Source: Soonwooa sp032078105
Lineage (GTDB): Bacteria > Bacteroidota > Bacteroidia > Flavobacteriales > Weeksellaceae
Length of the DNA stretch: 64,000 bases
NCBI GenBank assembly: GCA_046269235.1
Contig: JBJZOS010000003.1
Coordinates: 186,001 to 250,000, forward strand
Reading direction: 5' to 3'
Part shown: positions 24,018 to 32,343 of the stretch, one piece after another
How the letters are laid out: each line of letters begins with the position of its first letter
How positions within the stretch are numbered: position 1 is the stretch's first letter
Program-made: the position numbers and the translations under genes
The notes under the pieces: model-generated
Databases searched by the model: none
Seen by the model: the letters and a program-made list of their open reading frames with translations, nothing else
What the model was told of the DNA's origin: nothing

Positions 24018-25685
24018 ATGAATTCACTTTTTAGAAGAAAACACTATTCATCGGACCCTAACCAAGGTCAACTGAATCGTGTTTTGGGCACTTGGGACAT
24101 CGTATTTTTCGGGATTGCAGCCATTATTGGCGCAGGGAGTTTTAGCAGTTTGGGCGAAGCAATTTTCCGTGGCGGTCCTGGTGTTATTATATTATATCTA
24201 ATCTGTGGATTTGCTTGCGCTTTTACAGCCATTTGTTACGCAGAATTTGCGAGTAGAATACCAACAGCTGGTAGCGCGTACACCTATGCCTACGCTAGTT
24301 TTGGAGAATTAATCGCTTGGGTTATTGGTTGGGCTTTGATCATGGAGTACAGTTTTGGAAATATCTACGTTGCGTTCTCGTGGTCAGATTATTTCACAAG
24401 CTTCATGAGTCGAATTGGCATTCATATTCCTGATTATCTAACCTGTAGCTACAGCGAAGCCAAAAAAGCTGTTGCTGGAGGGTCCCTCAATAAAGAACTT
24501 ATCAATGCATGGCGTACCGCACCAGTTATAGGAAATCTTAAAGTCATTTTCGATTTACCTGCTTTGATGATCAACGGAATTATCACTTGGCTTTGTTATC
24601 AAGGGATAAAAGAAAGTAAGAATTTCAATAATTTTTTTGTGTTATTAAAACTATTCGTAATTCTTTTAGTAATCGCAGTTGGTGTCGCGTATGTTAACAC
24701 AGGCAATTGGTTCCCAACCAATAACGAAGGTGTTAAAAGCATGATGCCTAATGGTTTTTCTGGTGTTATGAGTGCGGTTAGTGGTGTATTTTTCGCTTAT
24801 ATCGGATTCGATGCGTTGAGTGTTTTATCAGAAGAAACTAAAAATCCACAACGTAACTTACCGCGAGGTATGATGATTTCGTTAGGACTTTGTACAGCAA
24901 TTTATATTGTGTTGACCCTAACCTTAACCGGATTAGTAGATTATAGAAAATTTGATGGTGTTGGCGATCCGCTGGCCTTTGTGTTTCAAAAAGATAATCT
25001 CAACATCCCTTGGATGGAATTTGTTGTGGCTTTAATTGCGATTGTTGCGATTACAACAGTGCTATTGGTATTCCAAATGGGACAACCAAGAATCTGGATG
25101 GCGATGAGTCGCGATGGTTTGATTCCGAAAAAATTCCAGGAAGTACACAGCAAAAATAAAGTACCTTCTTTTGCAACAATTGTTACTGGTATTGTGGTTG
25201 GGATGCCGATTTTTTTTACTGATAAAACTTTCATTCTTGACTTCACAAGTATTGGGACGATCTTCGCATTTGTACTGGTTTGTGCGGGTGTTTTAATGCT
25301 TCCTCCAAAAGAAAAAATCAAAGGAAGATTCCATATGCCGTACATTAATTCCAAATATATTTTCCCAATTGTTTTCCTTAGTGGGTTGGTATTTTTCTAC
25401 TTTTGGCAGCCAAATTTTTTCCACACTTTACTCAACTGGGGCGATCCAAATGAAGGCGAATTCCGTTTGTCAATGACCATTTATATTATTATAAATTTTG
25501 TGCTTTGCTATTTAGCTATTAGTAAAAATCTATCTTTAATTCCGCTTGTAGGCTTAAGCTCTTGTCTATATTTACTAACAGGGATGACACATAACAACTG
25601 GTTTTGGTTCGGACTTTGGTTTGCAATTGGTTTAGTAATTTATTTTACGTATGGCAGAAAGCATAGCAAACTGAATAAAGCTTAA
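24018..25685 (+). CDS. APC-family cationic-type amino-acid permease
   Basis: The 555-residue protein is an integral membrane transporter with about 12-14 helices. The first helix carries the family motif DIVFFGIAAIIGAGSFSSLGEA (substrate-binding GAG loop). Helix 3 has SAYTYAYASFGELIAWVIGWALIMEYS and helix 6 has FFAYIGFDALSVLSEETKNPQRNLPRGM. These are hallmarks of the CAT/YfnA branch of the APC superfamily, which moves amino acids by proton-coupled symport or exchange. A predicted extramembrane insertion (about 130-175) is longer than usual. It is a single gene with its own promoter and terminator. The exact amino acid is not predictable. Confidence 0.92.
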   Translation: MNSLFRRKHYSSDPNQGQLNRVLGTWDIVFFGIAAIIGAGSFSSLGEAIFRGGPGVIILYLICGFACAFTAICYAEFASRIPTAGSAYTYAYASFGELIAWVIGWALIMEYSFGNIYVAFSWSDYFTSFMSRIGIHIPDYLTCSYSEAKKAVAGGSLNKELINAWRTAPVIGNLKVIFDLPALMINGIITWLCYQGIKESKNFNNFFVLLKLFVILLVIAVGVAYVNTGNWFPTNNEGVKSMMPNGFSGVMSAVSGVFFAYIGFDALSVLSEETKNPQRNLPRGMMISLGLCTAIYIVLTLTLTGLVDYRKFDGVGDPLAFVFQKDNLNIPWMEFVVALIAIVAITTVLLVFQMGQPRIWMAMSRDGLIPKKFQEVHSKNKVPSFATIVTGIVVGMPIFFTDKTFILDFTSIGTIFAFVLVCAGVLMLPPKEKIKGRFHMPYINSKYIFPIVFLSGLVFFYFWQPNFFHTLLNWGDPNEGEFRLSMTIYIIINFVLCYLAISKNLSLIPLVGLSSCLYLLTGMTHNNWFWFGLWFAIGLVIYFTYGRKHSKLNKA

Positions 25686-25728
25686 CACATCCCATAAGTA
25701 ATCGATAAAGATATTTGATGATCTATAG

Positions 25729-25787
25729 AAATTACCCAACAAAGCATTTTATATGTAATTTGGTTTGTTAGGTAATTTTTTTATCAA
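25729..25787 (+). terminator. terminator of the permease gene
   Basis: A long stem AAATTACC-AACAAA with TTTGTT-GGTAATTT (one unpaired position) closes a roughly 20-base loop and runs into a T-tract. Confidence 0.8.
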
Positions 25788-25846
25788 ATACTCGATTGTA
25801 TTAATTTTAAGTACGAGTGTTTTAATACCTACCTTCTTTACTATAC

Positions 25847-25880
25847 AAAAAAAAAGAAGGCTTACTCGCCTTCTTCTTTT
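25847..25880 (-). terminator. terminator overlapping the coding end of the heptad-repeat gene
   Basis: Stem AAGAAGGC (25854-25861) and GCCTTCTT (25868-25875) has a six-base loop that contains the stop codon of the gene it ends. The final codons (KEEGE) therefore form one arm; a T-run follows on the minus strand. Confidence 0.8.
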
Positions 25881-26461
25881 TCCCTTTCTTTTATTCTGTC
25901 GATAAGATTTTCAAGTTCCGAAATTTTATCTCGTAATTGTTTTATCTCGTAACGGTTAGATGAGACTTTACTTTTTAACATCACAGTTCTAGCACGTTCG
26001 CCGTGATCTTCGTCTTCTTCATCTTCATTAATTTCCTCGATGTCTTCTTGGATTTCGTCGATATCTTCATTAATCTCCTCAATGTCTTCGCTGATGTCTT
26101 CTATATCTTCGCTTATCTCCTCGATGTCTTCACTAATTTCTTCAATATCTTCTTGGATTTCGTCGATATCTTCCTGAATTTCTTCTACATCTTCTCTCAG
26201 AACCTCAATATGTTCACTACTTTTATTAACTGACATCTGAATAAAAATCGCTAAATAAATCGCTTCTAACGACAATAAAGTTGTTAGCACCAACAATATG
26301 TGATCCCAATCTACAAGGCCAACTATCGGCAATGAGAAACATAAAATAAAGAAAATCGTATGCACAACCAAAGACGGTATAGAACCAATCCACCACATAA
26401 TACCATTAGCAATCTTCTCTAAAACGCTTAGTTTTTCTTGATTCTCATCCGTTAATTTCAT
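25862..26461 (-). CDS. DUF1003-like membrane protein with eight-heptad coiled coil
   Basis: The 199-residue protein has two membrane helices (about 31-50 and 54-76) of DUF1003 type (GSIPSLVVHTIFFILCF, LLVLTTLLSLEAIYLAIFIQMS). Residues 90-145 are eight uninterrupted heptads of the pattern E-D-I-x-E/D-I-x, with Ile/Val at two positions per repeat. This must form a very acidic parallel coiled coil, probably in the cytoplasm. An acidic tail and a basic second coiled coil (about 160-195) end the protein. DUF1003 has no known function. The heptads show a 105-base DNA duplication. The stop codon is embedded in its terminator. It lies next to rpsO but is separated from it by that gene's terminator. 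Confidence 0.8.
   Translation of the reverse strand: MKLTDENQEKLSVLEKIANGIMWWIGSIPSLVVHTIFFILCFSLPIVGLVDWDHILLVLTTLLSLEAIYLAIFIQMSVNKSSEHIEVLREDVEEIQEDIDEIQEDIEEISEDIEEISEDIEDISEDIEEINEDIDEIQEDIEEINEDEEDEDHGERARTVMLKSKVSSNRYEIKQLRDKISELENLIDRIKEREKEEGE
26027..26194 (-). repeat. 21-bp (heptad) tandem repeat, eight units
   Basis: Eight 21-base units encode ED(I/V)(E/D)(E/D)I(Q/S/N). A 26-base tract starting at 26043 recurs exactly at 26148, five units apart, which shows that the array grew by recent duplication of blocks rather than by slow selection alone. Confidence 0.85.
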
Positions 26462-26520
26462 GCTTCTTATTTTTCTATTTACAAATTTAAAGATTTTTAA
26501 TAAAACTGAATATCAACAAA

Positions 26521-26547
26521 AAAGCAACTCTTTGGGAGTTGCTTTAT
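26521..26547 (-). terminator. terminator of rpsO
   Basis: A ten-base stem AAAGCAACTC/GAGTTGCTTT with a five-base loop, followed on the minus strand by a T-run. Confidence 0.85.
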
Positions 26548-26567
26548 GTTTTTTTCTTAACAAGAAA

Positions 26568-26837
26568 TTATTTTCTAATTCCTAGTTCAGCGATAATCGC
26601 TCTATATCTTGCGATCTCAACTTTCTTAAGATAATCTAATAATCTTTTTCTCTTACCTACCAACATCACTAGAGAACGCTCTGTGTTATAATCTTTGTGA
26701 TTAGCTTTAAGGTGTTGAGATAAATGATTAATTCTGTAAGTGAACAATGCAATTTGCCCTTCTGCGCTACCAGTATCTGTAGCTGACTTACCATGTTTTG
26801 CGAAAATTTCCGCTTTCTTTTCTGCTGTTAAATACAT
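26568..26837 (-). CDS. rpsO: 30S ribosomal protein S15
   Basis: S15 binds the central domain of 16S rRNA early in small-subunit assembly. The 89 residues contain the conserved HGKSATDTGSAEGQIALFTYRINHLSQHLKANHKDYNTERSL and LVGKRKRLLDYLKK segments and have the usual length. A TATATTTG promoter box lies 37 bases upstream; the terminator is downstream. The leader is short and shows no obvious pseudoknot like the E. coli autoregulatory site. Confidence 0.98.
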   Translation of the reverse strand: MYLTAEKKAEIFAKHGKSATDTGSAEGQIALFTYRINHLSQHLKANHKDYNTERSLVMLVGKRKRLLDYLKKVEIARYRAIIAELGIRK

Positions 26838-26874
26838 TCCAATATTGTTTAATGATTATTATGTAATTCGGGGG

Positions 26875-26882
26875 CAAATATA
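26875..26882 (-). promoter_or_regulatory. -7 box of rpsO
   Basis: The minus strand reads TATATTTG, 37 bases before the rpsO ATG. Confidence 0.5.
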
Positions 26883-26976
26883 CAACTTATTTTAGTTCTG
26901 ACGACATTAGTTTTAATTTATTTAGCAAATTAGATTCTATTCCTTAACTTTATCATCTTAATTTTCTACTCTAGCA

Positions 26977-27537
26977 ATGCAAATCTTCATCAAAAATATG
27001 GTCTGTAATCGTTGTATATCGGCGGTTGAAGGTGTTTTTAACCAGCTAAAAATTCCTATTGAAAATATTAAGTTGGGTGAGGTGACTACTGATAATGATG
27101 TCTCTTTTAAAGATTTAAGAAGCTTAGAAATCAATTTAAAAGCCCTTGGCTTTGAAAGAATTAAAGATTCTATGCATCAACTGAACGATAAAATCAAAAC
27201 TTTAATAATTCAAAAAATAGCAGATTTAGACATTAGTGAAAACTTTGTGCTTTCCGAATTTTTAAGTAAAACCTTAAACAAAGATTATTCGTCTATTTCT
27301 AAGAATTTTTCACAAAATGAAAATTTCACTTTAGAACAGTATTTTATCCTTCAAAAAATTGAAAAAGTAAAAGAGCTACTCCTCTACAACGAATTCACAT
27401 TGACAGAATTAGCAGGAAAGCTCGGCTACAAAAGTGTTCAACATCTTTCAACCCAGTTTAGAAACAATACAGGCTTCACACCAACAGAGTTTAAAAAAGC
27501 TAAAGATCATAATCGTAAAGCGCTGGATCAATTATAA
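26977..27537 (+). CDS. AraC-type regulator with N-terminal CxxC metal-site module
   Basis: The 186-residue protein starts MQIFIKNMVCNRC, a near-match to the MxCxxC loop of heavy-metal-associated (HMA) domains, and residues 1-65 have a ferredoxin-like size. Residues 105-180 are an AraC/XylS DNA-binding domain (QKIEKVKELLLYNEFTLTELAGKLGYKSVQHLSTQFRNNTGFTPTEFKK). The gene lies 149 bases before the copper ATPase on the same strand. The likely role is to sense copper through the CxxC and activate that gene; this is inference from context. Such short AraC proteins recur next to copper genes in Bacteroidetes. A dimerisation domain of the usual AraC kind is absent. Confidence 0.85.
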   Translation: MQIFIKNMVCNRCISAVEGVFNQLKIPIENIKLGEVTTDNDVSFKDLRSLEINLKALGFERIKDSMHQLNDKIKTLIIQKIADLDISENFVLSEFLSKTLNKDYSSISKNFSQNENFTLEQYFILQKIEKVKELLLYNEFTLTELAGKLGYKSVQHLSTQFRNNTGFTPTEFKKAKDHNRKALDQL

Positions 27538-27686
27538 ATTATAAGTGAAAGATGATAAGCCACCAGCGCTGAGTTTTTTCATAATTGTCATTCATAATTC
27601 CTAACTAAATCATATAAGTCTTTTCCTTAATTTTATAACAAACAAAGTTTCGAAAATCCGATTTTTGTATCATTAAATCAAGAAAT

Positions 27687-30344
27687 ATGGAACGCACGTA
27701 TAAAGTTTTAGGGATGACTTGCTCTGGTTGTCACGGAAAAATAACTGAAGCCTTAAATAATATAGAAGGAATGCACGCTCACGTTGATTTAGAAAAAAAC
27801 GAAGCGGTAATTCATGCCAATCGAGAAGTTAGCTTAGACGAACTCAATGAAGCACTTTCACATGCCGGAAACTACAAACTGCAAGACCCAAATGTAATAG
27901 ACAACACGTTTGTGAAGCCACAAGACAGAGTTTCGCCATCGTCGGTTTATTATTGTCCCATGGAATGTGAAGGCGACAAAGTCTATTTTAAACAAGGTGA
28001 AAGATGCCCTGTTTGTAAAATGTTTTTGGTTCCGATTGAAGAAAAGAAGCAAGAGCCAAAAGCCAAGAACCAAGATGAGAAACATCATCACCATCACCCA
28101 CCAACCAACCAAGATAAGGCTGGAAAATATTACTGTCCAATGTATTGCGAGGGTGACAAAGTCTATGATTCTAATGTTGGTTGCCCTATTTGCGGCATGG
28201 ACTTGGTGAAATATCCAGAGAAGAAAAAATCACAATATACTTGTCCAATGCATCCAGAAATTCTTAGCGATACACTTGGAAGTTGTCCGGTCTGCGGCAT
28301 GGACTTGGTGAAAATACCTGATAAAAATGACAATTCCGAAGACGAAACCTATAACATTTTAAAGAGAAAATTCTGGATTTCCTTTGCTTTTACCCTTCCC
28401 GTTTTTATATTATCTATGGGAGGAATGTGGTTTCGATTTCCGTTTTCTCAGCAGATACAGGCTTATATCGAATTGTTGCTAACTATTCCTGTTTTGTTTT
28501 ATTCCGGTTGGTTTCTCATGAAAAGAGGTTGGACTTCTTTTAAAACATGGAATCTCAATATGTTCAGTTTAATAGCTTTGGGAGTTTCAGCAGCATTTTT
28601 GTTCAGCATTTTTGCTTTAATATTTCCCAACGTGATTCCGCATGCAATAAAAGGTCATGATGGAAATATTCCACTTTATTTTGAGGCGGTTTGTGTTATT
28701 TTAACATTGGTGATTCTGGGACAGTTGATGGAAGCAGCGGCACATAAAAAGACAGGTAAAGCCATCGAAGAACTCATGAATCTTTCTCCTGATGAAGCGA
28801 CTTTAATAGAAGGAAATTCTGAAAGAAAAATAGCTTTAAACGAAGTTAAAATTGGAGATGTTTTAAAAGTAAAACCTGGTGAAAAAATTCCTGTCGATGG
28901 TAAAATTATAGAAGGTAATTCTTCTATTGATGAATCGATGATTACAGGAGAGCCGATTCCTGTTGAGAAATCTGAAAATGATAAAGTAACTTCTGGAACC
29001 ATCAACGGAAATCAAGTTTTCTTAATGAAAGCCGAAAAGGTGGGCGACGAAACCTTACTCTCACAAATCATTAAAATGGTGAATGAGGCAAGTAGAAGTC
29101 GTGCTCCAATCCAGAAATTGACAGATAAAGTTTCAAAAATTTTCGTACCAGTAGTGATTTTAGTTGCTGTTTTAACCTTTATTTTATGGCAGATATTCGG
29201 TCCAGAAGGTCAGAAAACTTTATTTGCTTTTGTAAATGCCGTTGCAGTTTTAATTGTTGCTTGTCCGTGTGCACTTGGTTTAGCAACGCCTATGTCTTTA
29301 ATGGTGGGCATTGGAAAAGGCGCAAAAAACGGAATTTTAATTAAAAACGCAGAAGCGCTTGAACAAATGAACAAAGTAAACGTTTTAATTACCGACAAAA
29401 CTGGAACTTTAACCGAAGGAAAACCCTCGTTGGAACATATTGAAAGCGTTAATAATGTAGCTGAAACTATGATTTTGCAAGTTGCTGCTTCTTTAAATCA
29501 AAATTCTGAGCATCCACTTTCTAATGCTGTTTTAAAGAAAGCTCAAGAAGAAAATATTAAAATTGAAAAAGTAGAAAACTTCGAAAATGTTTCAGGAAAA
29601 GGTGTTCAAGGAAACATTAACGGAAAAAAAGTCTATTTAGGAAACGAAAGTCTTATAACTTCTAATCAAATTTTAATTCCTGAAAATTTAAAAAAGAAAG
29701 CCACAGAAATTCAATCTAAAGCGCACACTATTTCTTATGTTGCAGAAGATAATCAGGTTTTAGGATTTGTGAGTTTCACCGATAAAATTAAAGCAACATC
29801 TAAAAAAGCCATTCAATTTTTATTAAAAGACGGGGTCGATGTCATGATGATGACTGGCGATAACGAACACACCGCAAAAGCTGTTGCAGAAGAACTTGGC
29901 ATCACACATTATCAAGCAAATTGTCTTCCTGAAGATAAGTTGAAAGAAGTAAAAAAACTACAATCCGAAGGTAAAATTGTTGCGATGACAGGCGACGGAA
30001 TTAACGATGCCCCTGCTCTTGCACAATCTAATATTGGAATTGCCATGGGAACAGGAACTGATGTTGCCATGGAGAGTGCAGAAATCACTTTGTTGAAAGG
30101 CGATATTTTGGGCGTTGCAAAAGCAAAATTGCTAAGCGAAAAACTTCTGAAAAATATCAAAGAAAACTTATTCTTTGCGTTTATTTACAACGTGTTAGGA
30201 ATTCCGTTAGCGGCAGGATTGCTCTACCCTTGCTTCGGAATCTTGTTATCACCGATGATTGCAGCCGCGGCGATGAGCTTTAGCTCGCTTTCTGTAATTT
30301 TAAATTCTTTAAGATTGAACAGTGTGGATTTGGACGTAAAATAA
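27687..30344 (+). CDS. copA: copper-translocating P-type ATPase with four N-terminal metal-binding units
   Basis: The 885-residue pump exports Cu(I) from the cytoplasm using ATP. Residues 1-70 form an HMA domain (GMTCSGCHGK). Three HMBD/YHS-like zinc-ribbon modules follow: YYCPMECEGDKVYFKQGERCPVCKM, YYCPMYCEGDKVYDSNVGCPICGM and YTCPMHPEILSDTLGSCPVCGM. A His-rich stretch (HHHHH) lies between the first and second. The P1B core has the CPC copper site ACPCALGLATP, DKTGTLTEGKP with the phosphorylated Asp, the HP motif SEHPLSNAV, TGEP and GDGINDAPALAQ. Eight membrane helices are expected. It lies downstream of the CxxC AraC regulator, so the two form a copper-response unit. Confidence 0.95.
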   Translation: MERTYKVLGMTCSGCHGKITEALNNIEGMHAHVDLEKNEAVIHANREVSLDELNEALSHAGNYKLQDPNVIDNTFVKPQDRVSPSSVYYCPMECEGDKVYFKQGERCPVCKMFLVPIEEKKQEPKAKNQDEKHHHHHPPTNQDKAGKYYCPMYCEGDKVYDSNVGCPICGMDLVKYPEKKKSQYTCPMHPEILSDTLGSCPVCGMDLVKIPDKNDNSEDETYNILKRKFWISFAFTLPVFILSMGGMWFRFPFSQQIQAYIELLLTIPVLFYSGWFLMKRGWTSFKTWNLNMFSLIALGVSAAFLFSIFALIFPNVIPHAIKGHDGNIPLYFEAVCVILTLVILGQLMEAAAHKKTGKAIEELMNLSPDEATLIEGNSERKIALNEVKIGDVLKVKPGEKIPVDGKIIEGNSSIDESMITGEPIPVEKSENDKVTSGTINGNQVFLMKAEKVGDETLLSQIIKMVNEASRSRAPIQKLTDKVSKIFVPVVILVAVLTFILWQIFGPEGQKTLFAFVNAVAVLIVACPCALGLATPMSLMVGIGKGAKNGILIKNAEALEQMNKVNVLITDKTGTLTEGKPSLEHIESVNNVAETMILQVAASLNQNSEHPLSNAVLKKAQEENIKIEKVENFENVSGKGVQGNINGKKVYLGNESLITSNQILIPENLKKKATEIQSKAHTISYVAEDNQVLGFVSFTDKIKATSKKAIQFLLKDGVDVMMMTGDNEHTAKAVAEELGITHYQANCLPEDKLKEVKKLQSEGKIVAMTGDGINDAPALAQSNIGIAMGTGTDVAMESAEITLLKGDILGVAKAKLLSEKLLKNIKENLFFAFIYNVLGIPLAAGLLYPCFGILLSPMIAAAAMSFSSLSVILNSLRLNSVDLDVK

Positions 30345-30366
30345 AAAGTTAAATCTTTTTTAAAAT

Positions 30367-30397
30367 AAAACTTGTTGATATTTTCAGCAAGTTTTTT
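30367..30397 (+). terminator. terminator of copA
   Basis: Stem AACTTG-TTGA with TCAG-CAAGTT closes a short loop and is followed by seven T. Confidence 0.75.
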
Positions 30398-30425
30398 TAT
30401 TTTTAAACCAAATGAAAATCTTGAT

Positions 30426-31118
30426 ATGAAAAAGAAACTCGTGGTTTTATCGGGTGCTGGGATTAGTGCAGAAAGCGGAATTTCGACATTTAGAGATTCG
30501 GATGGCTTGTGGGAAAATCATCGTATTGAAGATGTGGCGTCGCCCGAAGGTTTTGAAAAAAATCCAGAATTAGTTTTTGAATTTTACAACCTTAGACGTC
30601 GACAGTTAAAAGATGTAAAACCCAATAGAGCCCATGAAATTTTAGCCGAACTTGAAAAAGATTTTGATGTCCATATTATCACCCAAAATGTTGACAACTT
30701 GCATGAGCGCGCTGGTTCTACAAAGGTCACACACCTCCATGGTGAACTGTGCAAAGTCCGACCTGTAAATTCGGAAAGTGACGCCATTATTTGGGAAGAC
30801 GACCTTAATCTTGGCGATTTGGACGAAAATGGCGTACAACTACGACCACATATCGTATGGTTTGGCGAGAGGGTTCCTGAGATGGACACTGCTGAAGAAA
30901 TTACTTCGAAAGCAGATTTGTTTCTGGTTATTGGGACTTCTATGCAAGTCTATCCAGCAGCCGGTTTAGTACATGATGTTCCTACAAATGCTGAGATTTT
31001 TGTCATTGATCCCAATTTAGATTTTTCCATGTTTAGAAATAAAGAAAACTGTATTAAAAGCTCGGCAACAGAAGGTATGCAAAAACTTCACGAGATCTTA
31101 AAAGCAAAGCTTCTGTAA
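30426..31118 (+). CDS. cobB: Sir2-family NAD-dependent protein deacylase (class III)
   Basis: The enzyme removes acyl groups from protein lysines at the cost of NAD. The 230 residues show GAGISAESGISTFRDSDGLW (NAD site), TQNVDNLHERAG with the catalytic His in VTHLHGEL, and VIGTSMQVYPAAGL. The motif FYNLRRRQL supplies the Tyr and Arg that in CobB and SIRT5 read succinyl or malonyl lysine. The zinc-binding region has only one Cys (ELCKV) instead of four, so the small domain probably lacks zinc. A longer frame opens at 30372, but it runs through the copA terminator; the ATG at 30426 gives the normal start MKKKLVVLSGAG. Confidence 0.92.
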   Translation: MKKKLVVLSGAGISAESGISTFRDSDGLWENHRIEDVASPEGFEKNPELVFEFYNLRRRQLKDVKPNRAHEILAELEKDFDVHIITQNVDNLHERAGSTKVTHLHGELCKVRPVNSESDAIIWEDDLNLGDLDENGVQLRPHIVWFGERVPEMDTAEEITSKADLFLVIGTSMQVYPAAGLVHDVPTNAEIFVIDPNLDFSMFRNKENCIKSSATEGMQKLHEILKAKLL

Positions 31119-31323
31119 AATTTTATTTTTATAATTAAGATTTCATCGGTCTTATATTGATTATTCAGTATTAAATAACTTCCAAAAATCTAAAAGTGTT
31201 AAAGTTTTAATTTAGAATAAATTTTAAAATCTTTTTTAAAAAAACAAAAACTCGGCATCACATTTGATGGATTTAAAATAGGAAAATTTTAACATTTCTT
31301 TAACTTAATTCCATTTAAAATTT
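31119..31323. other. AT-rich intergenic stretch
   Basis: No gene, hairpin or strong TAnnTTTG box is seen in the 205 bases before the deacetylase gene. Confidence 0.5.
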
Positions 31324-32199
31324 ATGAGAACATTTTTTGAAGAAAAGCTTAGAACATCAGCTTTTCTTGGCACGTTTGCATTAATATCTGCAACGTCATT
31401 TCTTTTGGTTGGTTGTGATAAAACGACAGAACGCATCGATGCAACAACCACCGAACAACCGCAAAAGAAACCCGTCTCAAAAAATGTTGTTAAAGTTGAT
31501 GAAACTAACGATACGCCCAACAATAACAAGCAGATCATCTACTTAACTTTTGATGATGGTCCAAACCGCGGAACCGAAAATCTCTTAAAAATTTTGCATA
31601 AAAGAAATGTTGTGGCAACCACTTTTGTTGTCGGCAAACACATTAATGGAAGCGCAAAGCAGAAAAAAGATTTCGCAGATTTACAAAAAGATTCTTTGAT
31701 AGAAATCGCTAATCATAGTTTTAGTCACGCTGATAATCACTATTCGGTGTTTTACAAAAATCCTGAAAAAGTTGTTGCAGATTTCGATACGGCGCAGGTT
31801 ATTTTGGGTTTAAATAATAAAATAGCAAGAACGCCTGGACGTAATATTTGGCGACTTAATAACATTAATGTCACTGATATTTCTGCTTCGAAACTTGCCG
31901 CCAATCAGCTACAAACTGCTGGTTACAAATTGGTTGGTTGGGATCTTGAATGGCGTCCTAACGCAAAAATGTCATTGAAAGGAAGTCACAGAGAGATGAT
32001 GAAAAAAGTGGATAGCATTTTTTTGAATGATTTAGAAAAAACCTCTCGACATTTGGTGTTGTTGACGCACGATCAATATTTGGTGGATGACGAATCGCTT
32101 ACAGAATTAGATGACTTTATCGATGTTTTGCAAAAATCTAAACGCTTCGAATTCCGAAAGATTTCTGAATATCCAAAAATTAATGAAATTCTTAATTAG
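31324..32199 (+). CDS. polysaccharide deacetylase family (NodB) lipoprotein
   Basis: The 291-residue protein has an N-terminal hydrophobic segment ending LLVGC at Cys31, a lipobox, then a Thr/Lys-rich linker. Its NodB domain (about 70-285) carries motif 1 TFDDGPNRGT with the catalytic and metal Asp, motif 2 NHSFSH (HxxxH metal site), the motif-3 Arg in RTPGRN, motif 4 DLEWRPN and motif 5 LLTHDQ. The enzyme would remove N- or O-acetyl groups from a cell-wall or surface polysaccharide in the envelope. The true substrate is unknown. The signal peptide starts with charged residues (MRTFFEEKLRTSAF) and is longer than usual. Confidence 0.9.
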   Translation: MRTFFEEKLRTSAFLGTFALISATSFLLVGCDKTTERIDATTTEQPQKKPVSKNVVKVDETNDTPNNNKQIIYLTFDDGPNRGTENLLKILHKRNVVATTFVVGKHINGSAKQKKDFADLQKDSLIEIANHSFSHADNHYSVFYKNPEKVVADFDTAQVILGLNNKIARTPGRNIWRLNNINVTDISASKLAANQLQTAGYKLVGWDLEWRPNAKMSLKGSHREMMKKVDSIFLNDLEKTSRHLVLLTHDQYLVDDESLTELDDFIDVLQKSKRFEFRKISEYPKINEILN

Positions 32200-32218
32200 A
32201 GACAATTTGAGAACTCGT

Positions 32219-32256
32219 AAAATCCGTTTTAGTTATTACTGAAACGGATTTTTATT
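32219..32256 (+). terminator. terminator of the polysaccharide deacetylase gene
   Basis: Stem AATCCGTTT/AAACGGATT with a 12-base loop and a following T-run. Confidence 0.8.
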
Positions 32257-32310
32257 TTATAAAAATGTGGCGGCTAGGCATGTCTACTAAAAGTTGTCAC
32301 GTACTAAAAA

Positions 32311-32342
32311 AAAAAGTTTCGACAATTGTCGAAACTTTTTTT
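32311..32342. terminator. terminator of the GNAT gene (symmetric)
   Basis: AAAGTTTCGAC-AATT-GTCGAAACTTT is a near-perfect palindrome with A- and T-runs on both sides. It ends the GNAT gene on the minus strand and could stop plus-strand readthrough. Confidence 0.85.
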
Positions 32343-32343
32343 T

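Noticed and set aside
26027..26194. Regular repeats that could be mistaken for a CRISPR array
   Set aside because: Units of 21 bases follow each other without spacers and lie in frame in a coding sequence.
26003..26233. A 76-codon plus-strand frame antisense to the heptad region, rich in Phe, Ile and Leu
   Set aside because: It is the complement of the acidic heptad repeat; the hydrophobic composition is a by-product of the repeat on the other strand.
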